Shown: positions 47,297 through 56,717, numbered from the stretch's first letter. The stretch is 64,000 nt of DNA from an uncultured Psychrosphaera sp. (GCF_947500655.1 NZ_CANMSK010000016.1:34636-98635); one strand, 5' to 3'. Made by a program: numbers and translations. The notes: a model not told the origin generated them from the sequence alone.

Positions 47297-47980
47297 ATGA
47301 AGATCCTAGCCGTTGATGCAGCAACCGAAGCATGCTCAGTCGCGTTATATAACGATGGGGAGATCAGTTCAATATTTGAAATTTGCCCACAACAGCATTC
47401 ACAAAAATTACTACCTTTTATTGAAAAGATTTTATCTGACTCAGATATCAAGCTTAGTCAGTTAGATGGCATTGCATACGGGCAAGGCCCAGGCAGCTTT
47501 ACTGGTGTTAGAATTGGTGTCTCAGTAACCCAAGGTTTAGCATTTGGCGCGGATTTACCTGTAGTCGGTGTATCCAATTTAGCCATTATGGCGCAACAAG
47601 CAATAGAGCAAGATAACGCTGAGTTTATTGTTGCAGCAATTGATGCCCGTATGTCAGAAGTTTATTTAGGTTGTTATAAAAATGTTAATGGTTTAGCGCA
47701 ATTAATTAATAATGAAATAGCGATTAAACCTGAATTATTACGTAAAGACGATTTTAAATTAAATAACAGTGTCGCCGTTGGAACTGGATGGACGAGTTAT
47801 TCTCAGTTATTAACTTCATGTTTTAATGCTAAAGTAACTGACATCGAACTGCCTAATGCTAAGTATATGTTACCGTTAGCATTAAATGCTTTTAATCAAG
47901 GTTTGAGTGTTTCGGCTGAGTTTGCCCAACCTAATTATGTACGTGATGAAGTAAGCTGGAAAAAACTACCAGGACGTTAA
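47297..47980 (+). CDS. tsaB: tRNA threonylcarbamoyladenosine biosynthesis protein TsaB
   Basis: A 227-residue ASKHA-fold partner that with TsaD and TsaE makes t6A37 in ANN-decoding tRNAs. The family features are ILAVDAATEACSVALY, the C-P-Q-Q-H-S-Q-K-L segment, and YGQGPGSFTGVRIGVSVTQGLAFG. The C-terminal half is the family's variable part, ending NYVRDEVSWKKLPGR. It follows yoaA by one base and precedes a TetR gene, in the same order as the E. coli yoaA-tsaB-slp-fadD-rnd block, here with additions. Confidence 0.95.
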   Translation: MKILAVDAATEACSVALYNDGEISSIFEICPQQHSQKLLPFIEKILSDSDIKLSQLDGIAYGQGPGSFTGVRIGVSVTQGLAFGADLPVVGVSNLAIMAQQAIEQDNAEFIVAAIDARMSEVYLGCYKNVNGLAQLINNEIAIKPELLRKDDFKLNNSVAVGTGWTSYSQLLTSCFNAKVTDIELPNAKYMLPLALNAFNQGLSVSAEFAQPNYVRDEVSWKKLPGR

Positions 47981-48113
47981 ATGAACTTTAACAACATTTA
48001 TCTGTCACATATAAATGGTTAACTACAGATAGTGTATTGTATAAACGTTCAAGCATTATATAATTGATGCTTATTTATTAATCTTATATTAGTTTATTTC
48101 CAATGAGGCCCTT

Positions 48114-48713
48114 ATGGCGTTAAGAGATCCAGACAAAACAAGAACCAATATTATGGAAGTAGCTGCGGCTATTTTTCATCAAAAAGGGTTCAAAGGCACC
48201 AGTTTGTCGGATATTTTGAACGAAGCTCAAATATCCAAAGGGGCTTTGTATCATCATTTTTCAAATAAACAAGAACTGTTGTATGCCGTTTTCGATGAAG
48301 TTTACCAAGTAAACTTTTTAAAGCGTTGGATTAATATAACCACTGCAAAAAATCCAATTGATGAAATAATTAATGTAGTAGATGGCTTATCTTTAGAAGG
48401 CTCAGACGAAGAGATGTGTTGTGGCTGTCCTGTGCATAATATTTCTTCTGAGCTGGCTTCAGTCGATGAGAATATACGTCATCGTGTTGATGATCTTTTT
48501 TGTCAAATTCAGCAAATAATTAGTCAAGGAATTGATAAAGCCAAAGTAAATGGTGATGTTAATTCTTCAGTTGATAGTAAACAAATTTCTTTATTTTTTA
48601 TGTGTATCATGAGTGGTATTCCACAAATGGTTAAAAGTTGTCAAGATAGAGAAGTTTACTTCCAATTAACTTCTGCTCTGTCCGATTATGTTCAACAGTT
48701 AAAGCATAAATAA
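48114..48713 (+). CDS. TetR/AcrR-family transcriptional regulator
   Basis: A 199-residue repressor. The N-terminal HTH is typical: TRTNIMEVAAAIFHQKGFKGTSLSDILNEAQISKGALYHHFSNKQELLYAVFDEVY. The C-terminal ligand domain contains the cysteine-rich MCCGCPVHNISSEL, seen in TetR groups that respond to thiol-reactive compounds. An inverted repeat AAGCAT-N10-ATGCTT at 48051-48072 is a possible operator. It is inserted in the tsaB-slp interval; targets may be the following slp, methyltransferase-like and hydrolase genes. Confidence 0.88.
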   Translation: MALRDPDKTRTNIMEVAAAIFHQKGFKGTSLSDILNEAQISKGALYHHFSNKQELLYAVFDEVYQVNFLKRWINITTAKNPIDEIINVVDGLSLEGSDEEMCCGCPVHNISSELASVDENIRHRVDDLFCQIQQIISQGIDKAKVNGDVNSSVDSKQISLFFMCIMSGIPQMVKSCQDREVYFQLTSALSDYVQQLKHK

Positions 48714-48757
48714 ATACGTATGAATGTTCAAATGAAAATAATTGTTAAGGATACACA

Positions 48758-49339
48758 ATGAAAATTTTTTTATTAGCTAGCTTGATCCTCGTTTTATCAG
48801 CATGTGCTTCATATCCTGATAATGTCTCAGTTGTAGAAGGTACAGAACTAACTAGTTTTGGGGATGTAACTAAATCAGAGTCAACTCTTACTGGAAAGAC
48901 AGTTCGCTGGAGCGGTATTATTGCAAAAGTCTCCAATGAAAAAACAGTAACAAAATTAGACGTGCTTTATTATCCAGCAAGTAGAAATGGTCGCCCAAAA
49001 ACGACGGATGATCCTTTAGGGCGCTTTCGCGTAGTTATTGAAGGTTTTATCGACCCAGCTATTTATAAACAAGGCAAGGCTATTACCGCATTAGGTCAAT
49101 TAAAAACCTCTGAAACTGCAAAAATTGGTGAATATGAATACGAATATCCAACATTAATAAGTAAAAATATTCATTTATGGGAACCTCTAGTAATTCAACC
49201 TCAAGTGCAATTTAATTATGGCTGGTATGGGTATAATCCACGTTGGCATTGGCGTGGAGGTGTTCGACATGTGTATGTTATTGGACAAGGGCAAACTAAA
49301 AAACCTACAGGTCAAGCAAAACCTAAGTTATCACATTAA
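48758..49339 (+). CDS. slp: Slp-family outer-membrane lipoprotein
   Basis: A 193-residue lipoprotein with a lipobox at LSAC (Cys16). The Slp domain is recognisable from TGKTVRWSGIIAKVSNEKTVTKLDVLYYPASRNGRPKTTDDPLGRFRVVIEGFIDPAIYKQGKAITALGQLKTSETAKIGEYEYEYPTLISKNIHLW. E. coli Slp and YeaY are starvation-induced lipoproteins at the outer membrane. The C terminus adds a histidine- and tryptophan-rich tail (GWYGYNPRWHWRGGVRH). Position between tsaB and fadD is conserved with E. coli yeaY. Confidence 0.92.
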   Translation: MKIFLLASLILVLSACASYPDNVSVVEGTELTSFGDVTKSESTLTGKTVRWSGIIAKVSNEKTVTKLDVLYYPASRNGRPKTTDDPLGRFRVVIEGFIDPAIYKQGKAITALGQLKTSETAKIGEYEYEYPTLISKNIHLWEPLVIQPQVQFNYGWYGYNPRWHWRGGVRHVYVIGQGQTKKPTGQAKPKLSH

Positions 49340-49377
49340 TTATAGTTAAGTTCGTTAAATGGAGTTAAGTTGAAAAT

Positions 49378-50211
49378 ATGAAAACGATATTGATGGTTTT
49401 ATTGCTCGGTATTAATTTATTAATGAGCAATTTATTAGTTAGCACGGTTTCAGCAAATGAGCTTGATGAAATATTAACTTCACCTCATCGAAGCGATGAA
49501 AATAAGTCTCGCGATGAAGCGAGACACCCGAAAGAGACTATCGAGTTTTTTGGTACTAAGCCAACGGATCATGTTTTAGAAATGTGGCCAGGCGACGGTT
49601 GGTATAGTGAAATACTAGCTCCTTATGTAAAAGATAAAGGTCATTTTTCGGCAGTGACATTTTCCACTGGTAACCTTAATTCTAGCAATAAAAGGGACGT
49701 GTCTTGGAGTAGAAATGCTTTGTCATATAAAGAAAAAATGTCTGATGTTGCTCTTTATGGCAAGGTTGATTTTTTTGAATTTGAGCCTCCTAAATCGTTT
49801 GATTTGAAAGATATTAAGCCTGTTGATGTTGTTTATGTTATTAGAAATTTACATGTATGGGATGAATACGGTGCTTTGAATCATGCTATCCAAGCGATAT
49901 ATACGGTATTAAAACCTAATGGTATTTTAGCGGTTGTACAGCACAGAGGTGATGCAGTATCAAAAAATGCATCATCTGCCGCTGAAGGTTATCTAGACGA
50001 ACGTTATGTTATTGAAGCTATTGAAAAAAATGGTTTTGAATTGGTTTCTAGCAGTGAAATTAACTTAAATTTAAACGATACAAAAGATTACCCTAAAGGT
50101 GTTTATGCGTTACCTCCTGTATTAGCTATGGGCGGAACTGAGCGTGATAAATATATAGGTATTGGGGAAAGTGATCGTATGACATTAAAGTTTATAAAAA
50201 CGGTTGATTGA
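49378..50211 (+). CDS. Exported class I SAM-methyltransferase-like protein
   Basis: A 277-residue protein with a Sec signal (ILMVLLLGINLLMSNLLVSTVSA) and a Rossmann methyltransferase-like domain. The start of the domain is EILTSPHRSDENKSRDEARHPKETIEFFG; motif I reads VLEMWPGDGWYSEILAPYV, with the usual E-x-G-x-G-x-G altered to EMWPGDGWY; later VDVVYVIRNLHVWDEYGALNHAIQAIYTVLKPNGILAVVQHR matches motifs II and III. It belongs to a group of predicted methyltransferases with signal peptides (COG4798-like). The periplasm is not known to hold SAM, so catalysis there is unexplained. It overlaps the hydrolase gene by four bases. Confidence 0.78.
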   Translation: MKTILMVLLLGINLLMSNLLVSTVSANELDEILTSPHRSDENKSRDEARHPKETIEFFGTKPTDHVLEMWPGDGWYSEILAPYVKDKGHFSAVTFSTGNLNSSNKRDVSWSRNALSYKEKMSDVALYGKVDFFEFEPPKSFDLKDIKPVDVVYVIRNLHVWDEYGALNHAIQAIYTVLKPNGILAVVQHRGDAVSKNASSAAEGYLDERYVIEAIEKNGFELVSSSEINLNLNDTKDYPKGVYALPPVLAMGGTERDKYIGIGESDRMTLKFIKTVD

Positions 50212-51056
50212 ACTTGCTTAATGAACAAAATATATCGTTACCAACAGGTGTAATAGCGGCATTAGAAAATACACATAAATCTAACCAAATGCCTATTTTA
50301 GCTATTCATGGTTGGTTAGACAACGCTGCAAGTTTTATCCCTCTTATGAATGAGCTACCTGAGTTCAATTGGACCGCCATAGACCTACCTGGGCATGGTA
50401 ATAGTTATCATAGACCTGAGCACTGCCATTATCATTTTATCGATTGGATTTCAGATCTAATTAGTATCATAAAAGTTAAGTATAATAATGAACCCGTTAT
50501 TATCGTTGGTCACTCATTGGGGGGTATGTTGGCGACAGTTTTAGCCGGAGTATATCCAGAATTAGTCAAAAAACTCGTAGTAATAGATGCTGTTGGTTTA
50601 GTGACTCAAAGTGAAGATGCAACGGATATTAGGAAGGCATTAGATAGTCGAGTTGCTCAATCAAAAAAACGAAAAACTAAGCATATTTCATTTGAAACTG
50701 CAGTTAAAGCAAGAGCTAATGCTGGTGATATAAAACCCAGTTCAGCTGAGCTTCTGGTTACAAGAAATATTATGGAAACTGATGACGGTTTTTTATGGAA
50801 AACTGATCAACGACTCAGAACAAGTTCTCCAGTTCGTTTAAGTGAACAACAATCAATATCAATTATCCAACATATAAAAGCGCCAACTTTGTTATGCATA
50901 GCAAAAGATGGTTATGAAATGGTAAAAGTTGGTTATAAAAAATACAAAGTCTACTATCCTAATTTAATTAAAAAAGAAGTTTTAGGTTCACATCATTGCC
51001 ATATGGATGAGCCAATTGATATTGCTATTAAAATAAAATGCTTTATTGGTTGTTAA
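50208..51056 (+). CDS. Alpha/beta-hydrolase family protein
   Basis: A 282-residue hydrolase. The oxyanion region is in LAIHGWLDNAASFIPL, the nucleophile serine in VGHSLGGML, and the C-terminal His near GSHHCHMDEP; the acid is probably the aspartate in AKDGYEM. The start appears to be TTG at 50208, overlapping the stop of the methyltransferase-like gene by four bases; the next ATG is at codon 29, which would remove the first strands. Family relatives include MhpC/BioH-type esterases and acyl hydrolases. It sits directly before fadD, but has no fixed link to it. Confidence 0.83.
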   Translation: MNLLNEQNISLPTGVIAALENTHKSNQMPILAIHGWLDNAASFIPLMNELPEFNWTAIDLPGHGNSYHRPEHCHYHFIDWISDLISIIKVKYNNEPVIIVGHSLGGMLATVLAGVYPELVKKLVVIDAVGLVTQSEDATDIRKALDSRVAQSKKRKTKHISFETAVKARANAGDIKPSSAELLVTRNIMETDDGFLWKTDQRLRTSSPVRLSEQQSISIIQHIKAPTLLCIAKDGYEMVKVGYKKYKVYYPNLIKKEVLGSHHCHMDEPIDIAIKIKCFIGC

Positions 51057-51143
51057 ATGCACAATATAAGTGAAAAATATTTGTCTCATCCGATCAGTTA
51101 AAGTATGGTAACCGGCTGAAAATAAATTCGTTAGGAGATTGTT

Positions 51144-52796
51144 TTGGAAAAAACGTGGTTAAATAATTATCCAAGTGGTGTACCTGCAGATATAAATCCT
51201 GAGCATTATCATTCTTTGTTGGATATATATGAGCAAAGTATTGTTAAATTTGCCGATAAACCTGCTTATATCAATATGGGAAAAAGTATAACTTTTACCG
51301 AGCTAGGTGAATATGCTAATGACTTCGCTGCGTACCTTCAAAATACCTTAGGCATAAAAAAAGGCGACGCTGTTGCCGTTATGATGCCTAATTTACTGCA
51401 ATACCCAGTCGCTTTGTTAGGTATACATAGAGCTGGTGCTGTCGTGGTAAATGTTAACCCGTTATACACTCCTCGCGAACTAGAACATCAATTAATCGAT
51501 AGTAATGCTAAAGCAATTGTTATTGTTAGTAACTTTGCAGATACTTTAGAGAAAGTTTTAGATAAAACCCCAGTAGAACACGTTATATTGACCAAAATGG
51601 GTGATATGTTAGGTGTTAAAGGTCATGTGGTTGACTTTGTTGTTAAATATGTGAAGAAAATGGTTCCGTCATTTTCATTGTCGAAAGCAGTAGGTTTTAA
51701 GCAAGTATTAAAACAAGGTAGAGAGTTAACGTTGAAGCCAGTTGATATTACTGGCGAAGACCTTGCATTTCTACAATACACAGGTGGTACAACAGGCGTC
51801 TCAAAAGGTGCGATGTTAACCCACAGAAACATGGTGGCTAACTTAGAGCAAGTTTCTGCGTTATTAGGTCAATGTTTAGATGAAGGTGAAGACACAATAG
51901 TAACCGCATTACCTCTGTACCATATCTTCGCTTTAACCGCTAACTGTCTACTGTTTTTAAAGTTCGGTGGCAGAAATTTACTAATCACTAATCCAAGAGA
52001 TATGCCTGGATTTGTAAAAGAGTTAGGTAAATATAAATTCACGGCTATTAGTGGTGTTAATACTTTATTTAATGGTTTATTAAATACACCTGGATTTTCT
52101 GAACTAGACTTTTCTTCAGTGAAATTAAGCATTGGCGGCGGAATGGCTGTACAACGTGCTGTAGCAGAGCGCTGGTTAGCGGCAACTAAATGCGATTTGC
52201 TAGAAGGCTATGGTTTAACAGAATGTTCACCAGTTGTTTCTTTTGTTCCTTATACTATTGGTAAGTACACTGGCAGTATTGGTGTACCTGCACCGTCTAC
52301 AGACATACGTTTAGTGTCGGATGAAGGTGAAGATGTTGCTCCTGGCGAAGCAGGTGAGTTGTGGGTAAAAGGCCCTCAAGTGATGAAAGGCTATTTAGGT
52401 CGTCCAGAAGATACTGCTGATGTTATGCACGGCGAGTGGTTTGCTACTGGTGACATTGCTAAGTTAGATGAGCAAGGTTTGTTATATATTGTCGATCGTA
52501 AAAAAGACATGATCTTAGTTTCCGGTTTTAACGTATATCCAAATGAAATTGAAGATGAAGCTGTAACACATCCTGGGATTTTAGAGTGTGCTGCTATTGG
52601 TATCCCAAATGATGCTTCAGGTGAAATTGTTAAACTATTTGTTGTTAAAAAAGACCAATCACTAACTGAGCAAGATGTAATAGACCATTGTCGTAAAAGA
52701 TTAACGGGATATAAAGTACCTAAAGTGATAGAATTTCGAGACGATTTACCAAAATCAAACGTTGGTAAAATTTTACGCCGAATGTTAAAAGATTAA
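51144..52796 (+). CDS. fadD: Long-chain-fatty-acid--CoA ligase
   Basis: A 550-residue inner-membrane-associated acyl-CoA synthetase that activates exogenous fatty acids during uptake. AMP-binding motifs are [29 protein letters not shown], and the C-terminal [38 protein letters not shown] with the catalytic lysine near [10 protein letters not shown]. It matches E. coli FadD over its length. The start is TTG with AGGAG six bases upstream; E. coli fadD also uses TTG, so the weak start is conserved. The product feeds the acyl-CoA dehydrogenase at 16-18 kb. Confidence 0.96.
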   Translation: MEKTWLNNYPSGVPADINPEHYHSLLDIYEQSIVKFADKPAYINMGKSITFTELGEYANDFAAYLQNTLGIKKGDAVAVMMPNLLQYPVALLGIHRAGAVVVNVNPLYTPRELEHQLIDSNAKAIVIVSNFADTLEKVLDKTPVEHVILTKMGDMLGVKGHVVDFVVKYVKKMVPSFSLSKAVGFKQVLKQGRELTLKPVDITGEDLAFLQYTGGTTGVSKGAMLTHRNMVANLEQVSALLGQCLDEGEDTIVTALPLYHIFALTANCLLFLKFGGRNLLITNPRDMPGFVKELGKYKFTAISGVNTLFNGLLNTPGFSELDFSSVKLSIGGGMAVQRAVAERWLAATKCDLLEGYGLTECSPVVSFVPYTIGKYTGSIGVPAPSTDIRLVSDEGEDVAPGEAGELWVKGPQVMKGYLGRPEDTADVMHGEWFATGDIAKLDEQGLLYIVDRKKDMILVSGFNVYPNEIEDEAVTHPGILECAAIGIPNDASGEIVKLFVVKKDQSLTEQDVIDHCRKRLTGYKVPKVIEFRDDLPKSNVGKILRRMLKD

Positions 52797-52826
52797 TTCA
52801 GTAAACTCTGAATTCGATTTTTATAT

Positions 52827-52852
52827 AAAGCTGGCTTATGCCAGCTTTTTTT
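52827..52852 (+). terminator. Intrinsic terminator of fadD
   Basis: AAAGCTGG and CCAGCTTTTTTT pair around a six-base loop with a T-tract, 30 bp past the fadD stop. The T-tract overlaps the open upstream end of the rnd frame, which argues for a later rnd start. Confidence 0.85.
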
Positions 52853-52871
52853 GTATCTAGATGGAAGTAGT

Positions 52872-54023
52872 GTGAACAAGTTGAATAGTGAATATTTGTA
52901 TATAGAAGAACAAGAACAGTTAAATACATACTGTCAGTTAGCTAAACAAGCCGACGTATTAGCTTTGGATACCGAGTTTGTCCGCACTAGAACATTACGC
53001 TCCCATTTAGGCTTGATCCAAGTGTTTGATGGGCGAGAGATTGCATTAATAGACCCTTTATGTGGTTTAGATTTAGAGCCTTTTTGGCAATTATTATCAG
53101 ATCCCTCAATTGTTAAAGTTTTACATTCTTGTCACGAAGATTTAGAAGTTTTCAAACATTACGCTAATCGTTTACCTACACCTTTATTTGATTCTCAAAT
53201 AGCAGGGCAGTTTCTATTTAAAGGCAAAGTACTTGGTTTTGGTGCTATGGTTTCTCAAGAACTAGGTATTGATTTAGATAAAGGCGAAGCAAGAACAAAT
53301 TGGTTAAAACGCCCGTTGTCGGATAGTCAGCTACATTACGCGATGAACGACGTAAAGTATTTATTGCCTTTGTATCATAAGTTAAATGAACAATTGCAAG
53401 AGGCTGGTTTACAGCAATACAATTTAGACGAAGCTCAACTGAAAGTAATACAAAAAACGGCAGATAAAAATACTGACCAGTTATATTTAGATTTTGGTAA
53501 TGCTTGGCAGTTGAGTAGAAGAGAGTTAGCTGTATTACAGGAGTTAGCTTCTTGGCGCTTATCGGTGGCTCAAGACAAAGATTTAGCACTTGGTTTTGTG
53601 GTTAAAGACGCTACCTTATTCTCTATAGCTCAACGCAGACCAACCGACTTAAACAGCTTACGTAGTATACCAGATGTTAATCCGCATGAAATTCGTATTC
53701 ATGGTAAAGCGTTACTTGAGCAGGTTGCAGTGGGTAAACAAATTCCAGATGATTTATGCCCAGTTAAAGTTCCACGTTTAACCGACTACCCAACCTATAA
53801 ACAAAGTTTTAAAGCATTAAAACAGGCTATTACAGAGCGCTCTATTGAATTAAGCGTGCCTATGGAATTATTAGCAACTAAAAAACAGCTAAACCAATGG
53901 ATAAAGTATGTATGGAGAGTTTCGTATGCTGCACCGTCAGATTTTGAATTATCTTGGCGTTATGAGTTACTGGAGCCTGTTTTACTTCAGTGGAATGAGC
54001 AATACTCACTAGAACAGAATTAA
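52872..54023 (+). CDS. rnd: Ribonuclease D
   Basis: A 383-residue 3'-5' exoribonuclease that trims tRNA and other RNA 3' ends. The DEDDy exonuclease domain shows ALDTEFVRTRT (motif I), the SCHEDLEVFKHYANRLPTPLFDSQ region (II) and LHYAMNDVKYLLPLYHKL (III, with catalytic Tyr). One or two HRDC domains follow (about 205-285, LAVLQELASWRLSVAQDKDLALGFVVKD and IRIHGKALLEQVAVG). Starting at GTG (52872) with GGAAG upstream avoids the terminator of fadD; a TTG at 52881 is an alternative. Synteny fadD-rnd is as in E. coli. Confidence 0.94.
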   Translation: MNKLNSEYLYIEEQEQLNTYCQLAKQADVLALDTEFVRTRTLRSHLGLIQVFDGREIALIDPLCGLDLEPFWQLLSDPSIVKVLHSCHEDLEVFKHYANRLPTPLFDSQIAGQFLFKGKVLGFGAMVSQELGIDLDKGEARTNWLKRPLSDSQLHYAMNDVKYLLPLYHKLNEQLQEAGLQQYNLDEAQLKVIQKTADKNTDQLYLDFGNAWQLSRRELAVLQELASWRLSVAQDKDLALGFVVKDATLFSIAQRRPTDLNSLRSIPDVNPHEIRIHGKALLEQVAVGKQIPDDLCPVKVPRLTDYPTYKQSFKALKQAITERSIELSVPMELLATKKQLNQWIKYVWRVSYAAPSDFELSWRYELLEPVLLQWNEQYSLEQN

Positions 54024-54041
54024 GAAATAAAGGTTTATTAA

Positions 54042-54320
54042 ATGCAACTTTGTACGATTTATAAATGCTCAAAAAGAGCCGATACATTTTTATACGTTGA
54101 AAAAGCTGACGATTTCTCTAAAGTACCAGAAGAATTAAGAAAATTAATTGGTATACCAAAGTTATTTATGACGTTAGATTTAGATGGCAGAAAAAAACTT
54201 GGTGTTGCTGAATTAGAAAAAGTAAAAAATGAATTGCTCGAAAACGGTTTTTATTTGCAGTTACCACCGCCAGTAAAAAACTTATTAGATGAACATAAAG
54301 AATTGAACGGATCCTTGTAG
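54042..54320 (+). CDS. ycgL: YcgL domain protein
   Basis: A 92-residue cytoplasmic protein of the YcgL family with the conserved start MQLCTIYKCSKRADTFLYVEK, the DDFSKVPEELRKLIG core, and FMTLDLDGRKKLGVAELEKVKNELLENGFYLQLPPP. Function is unknown; in E. coli it is next to the minCDE and ycgM/ycgN genes. It is 18 bp after rnd and likely cotranscribed. Confidence 0.94.
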   Translation: MQLCTIYKCSKRADTFLYVEKADDFSKVPEELRKLIGIPKLFMTLDLDGRKKLGVAELEKVKNELLENGFYLQLPPPVKNLLDEHKELNGSL

Positions 54321-54373
54321 TAGTTGTCATAGAGTGAATATTAAATATTATAAAAATAAAATAGAGATTAATT

Positions 54374-55393
54374 ATGAAAATTAAATTTTGGTTAGCTGGT
54401 TTATTCTTTTCTGTATCAGCTACAAATAGTTTTGCCGCAAAAGTAAGCTTTGAACAATATGTTGAAGACTTAAAAAAAGAAGCCATTTCCAAAGGCTTTG
54501 AAACAGAATTTGTAAACGATAAGCTTAAAGATTTAACCTATCTGCATAGGGTTGTTAAGGCTGATAAAACCCAACCTGAATTTGTTGAAACTTTAGACAC
54601 CTACTTACCTAAACGAGTGCCTGAGTGGAAGGTGAAAAAAGCGAGAGACGCTTATAAAGAAAATTTACCTCTATTAACTCGTATTAGTAAAGAATTTGGG
54701 GTTCAACCACGTTTCATTGTGTCTCTTTGGGCTCTGGAAACTAACTTTGGTCGAATTCAAGGCAAGATGCCAATTATAGAATCTCTGGTTACGTTAAGTT
54801 ATGACGGTCGCAGAGAAGCATTCTTTAAAAATCAACTTTGGGCATCGTTAACCATTTTAAAAGAAGGTCATATTAGCCACGAAAAATTCTTAGGTTCTTG
54901 GGCTGGAGCAATGGGACAATGTCAATTTATCCCAACTTCATTTATAGCTTATGCTGCCGATGGTGACGGTGATGGTAAAAAAGATATCTGGAATAATAAA
55001 GCCGATGTATTTGCTTCTATCGCTAATTATTTAAAATCAGAAGGTTGGTCAAACTCTAAAACATGGGGAAGACAAGTTAAGTTGCCTAAAGGTTTTGATA
55101 TGTCTTTGATCATGCCTAAAGGAAGTAAAGGTCGTGGTGAGTGGTTGAAAAATTGGAAAGAGGCTGAAAAACCTTTATCTGAATGGGCTAAGTTAGGCAT
55201 AACCAGAATGAATGGCACTGTATTACCTAAAACATCAATTACAGCTACATTAATTACACCTGATGATGCAAAAGGTCGAGTGTATTTAGCTTACGATAAC
55301 TATAAGTCTTTAATGCATTGGAATCGTTCATATTACTTTGTGACATCAGTTGGCTCTTTAGCTGACCGAATAGGTTACCCGAAAATATTGTAG
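54374..55393 (+). CDS. MltB-type lytic murein transglycosylase
   Basis: A 339-residue periplasmic enzyme that cleaves peptidoglycan between MurNAc and GlcNAc with formation of 1,6-anhydromuramic ends. A Sec signal (FWLAGLFFSVSATNSFA) is not followed by a lipobox, so it is soluble rather than the MltB lipoprotein. The catalytic glutamate is E122 in WALETNFGR. GSWAGAMGQCQFIPTSF is the second hallmark, followed by a calcium-binding EF-hand-like loop, DGDGDGKKDIWN, as in E. coli Slt35. The C-terminal peptidoglycan-binding-type region is retained. It lies in the rnd-ycgL-ycgM-ycgN group. Confidence 0.92.
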   Translation: MKIKFWLAGLFFSVSATNSFAAKVSFEQYVEDLKKEAISKGFETEFVNDKLKDLTYLHRVVKADKTQPEFVETLDTYLPKRVPEWKVKKARDAYKENLPLLTRISKEFGVQPRFIVSLWALETNFGRIQGKMPIIESLVTLSYDGRREAFFKNQLWASLTILKEGHISHEKFLGSWAGAMGQCQFIPTSFIAYAADGDGDGKKDIWNNKADVFASIANYLKSEGWSNSKTWGRQVKLPKGFDMSLIMPKGSKGRGEWLKNWKEAEKPLSEWAKLGITRMNGTVLPKTSITATLITPDDAKGRVYLAYDNYKSLMHWNRSYYFVTSVGSLADRIGYPKIL

Positions 55394-55416
55394 AACAAAC
55401 ACCTCGGATACTCGTT

Positions 55417-56094
55417 ATGCAACAGATTTACTCTCATCAAGATATTAATGGTCAATACCTACCTTTCCCCGCGGGAAAGGTAGTTTGTATAGGCCAGAAT
55501 TACGCCGACCATATTGCTGAACTTAACAGTGTGAAACGTCCAGAACCTCTTTTTTTTATAAAGCCGAACAGTGCTTTGTGTGCCGTTGAAGCTAGTTTTG
55601 AAATTCCTAAACATTCAGGTGTTTGTCATAACGAATTAGAGCTTGCCGTGTTGATTTTTAAACCATTAAAAAACGTAACTCCAGAACATGTTAATGCTGG
55701 TATTTGGGGCTACGGATTAGCGTTGGATTTAACGTTAAGAGAAGTACAGTCTAAGTTAAAAAAACAAGGTCGTCCTTGGGAATTAGCTAAAGGTTTTGAT
55801 GGTGCTTGTCCAATATCGCCTTTTATTAATAAATCTGAAATAGAATACCCACAAGATATCGATTTGCAGTTAACCGTGAATGGACAATCTCGTCAAAAAG
55901 GTAACACTAAGAATATGATCAGAGGTATTAATCAACTTATCTCTCAGATGAGCCAACATTTTACTTTAATGCCTGGTGATGTAGTACTTACTGGCACTCC
56001 TGCTGGTGTTGGTCCATTAAAATGCGGTGATAAATTAGAATTATCTTTGTCATCAGCTAAATCCAATTGGCAATTTAATAGCACAGTTCGTTAG
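55417..56094 (+). CDS. ycgM: Fumarylacetoacetate hydrolase family protein (YcgM-type)
   Basis: A 225-residue Mg2+-dependent FAH-fold enzyme, whose relatives cleave acylpyruvates or decarboxylate oxaloacetate. Motifs: KVVCIGQNYADHIAEL, PLFFIKPNSAL, the metal ligand ECHNELELAVLI-type segment CHNELELAVLIFKPLKN, GYGLALDLTLREVQSKLKKQGRPWELAKGFDGACPIS, and GDVVLTGTPAGVGPL. It is shorter than true FAH, in line with YcgM. Neighbours ycgL and ycgN match the E. coli order. Confidence 0.9.
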   Translation: MQQIYSHQDINGQYLPFPAGKVVCIGQNYADHIAELNSVKRPEPLFFIKPNSALCAVEASFEIPKHSGVCHNELELAVLIFKPLKNVTPEHVNAGIWGYGLALDLTLREVQSKLKKQGRPWELAKGFDGACPISPFINKSEIEYPQDIDLQLTVNGQSRQKGNTKNMIRGINQLISQMSQHFTLMPGDVVLTGTPAGVGPLKCGDKLELSLSSAKSNWQFNSTVR

Positions 56095-56122
56095 TCTTAC
56101 CTTTGTATATATAAGAGAAAAA

Positions 56123-56614
56123 ATGGAACCATTTTGGAAAGTTAAATCATTGCAACAAATGTCTCGCCCTGAGTGGGAGTCTTTATGTGATGGATGTGCA
56201 AAGTGTTGTTTGCATAAATTAATAGATGATGATGAACAAGAAGACATGGTCGACACCACAGAAATGGCCGATACCGAGCAACTACATTTTACCTCAGTTG
56301 CTTGCCAATATTTAAACGACAAAAAATGCGAATGTACGGTTTATCCCGAGCGTACTGTGCTAGTTCCTAGTTGTGTGCAACTGACTCAAGATAATTTAGA
56401 TGACGTATTTTATATGCCGAGTAGTTGTGCATATAGACGATTGCAAGAGGGCAGGGGCTTACCTAGTTGGCATCCATTATTAAATAAAGGGAAAAAATCT
56501 AAGATGCATCAAGCTGGTATGTCAGTGAGAAACAAAGTTGTGTTTGATAACTTAGTGGAAGAGCAACAATATGAAGACTTTATTGTTGTTTGGCCATTAA
56601 ATGACCTTGATTAG
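56123..56614 (+). CDS. ycgN: YcgN-family cysteine cluster protein
   Basis: A 163-residue protein of the UPF0260/YcgN family. The cysteine cluster is C22-x2-C25-x2-C28-C29 (LCDGCAKCCLHKL), then C-Q-Y-L-N-D-K-K-C-x-C-x-V-Y-P-E-R (ACQYLNDKKCECTVYPERT), and VPSCVQL and SSCAYRRLQEGRGLPSWHPLL. Such clusters bind a metal or an iron-sulfur centre. Role unknown. It follows ycgM by 28 bp. Confidence 0.94.
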   Translation: MEPFWKVKSLQQMSRPEWESLCDGCAKCCLHKLIDDDEQEDMVDTTEMADTEQLHFTSVACQYLNDKKCECTVYPERTVLVPSCVQLTQDNLDDVFYMPSSCAYRRLQEGRGLPSWHPLLNKGKKSKMHQAGMSVRNKVVFDNLVEEQQYEDFIVVWPLNDLD

Positions 56615-56669
56615 CCAATCTACGTTTTTACTTTCAAATAAAGCATATATCTTAATGATATAACTGATG

Positions 56670-56708
56670 TTTTAATTATGATAATCTTCTTGAGTATCAT
56701 AATTAAAA
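56670..56708 (+). promoter_or_regulatory. Perfect 14-bp AT-rich inverted repeat before the LPP20-like gene
   Basis: TTTTAATTATGATA (56670-56683) and TATCATAATTAAAA (56695-56708) are exact complements around an 11-base loop. The right arm runs into AAAAGGA, the ribosome binding site of the gene at 56718. There is no following T-tract and almost no GC, so it is a poor terminator. It could be an operator, or an RNA structure that partly hides the ribosome binding site. Confidence 0.6.
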
Positions 56709-56717
56709 GGAATTGTA

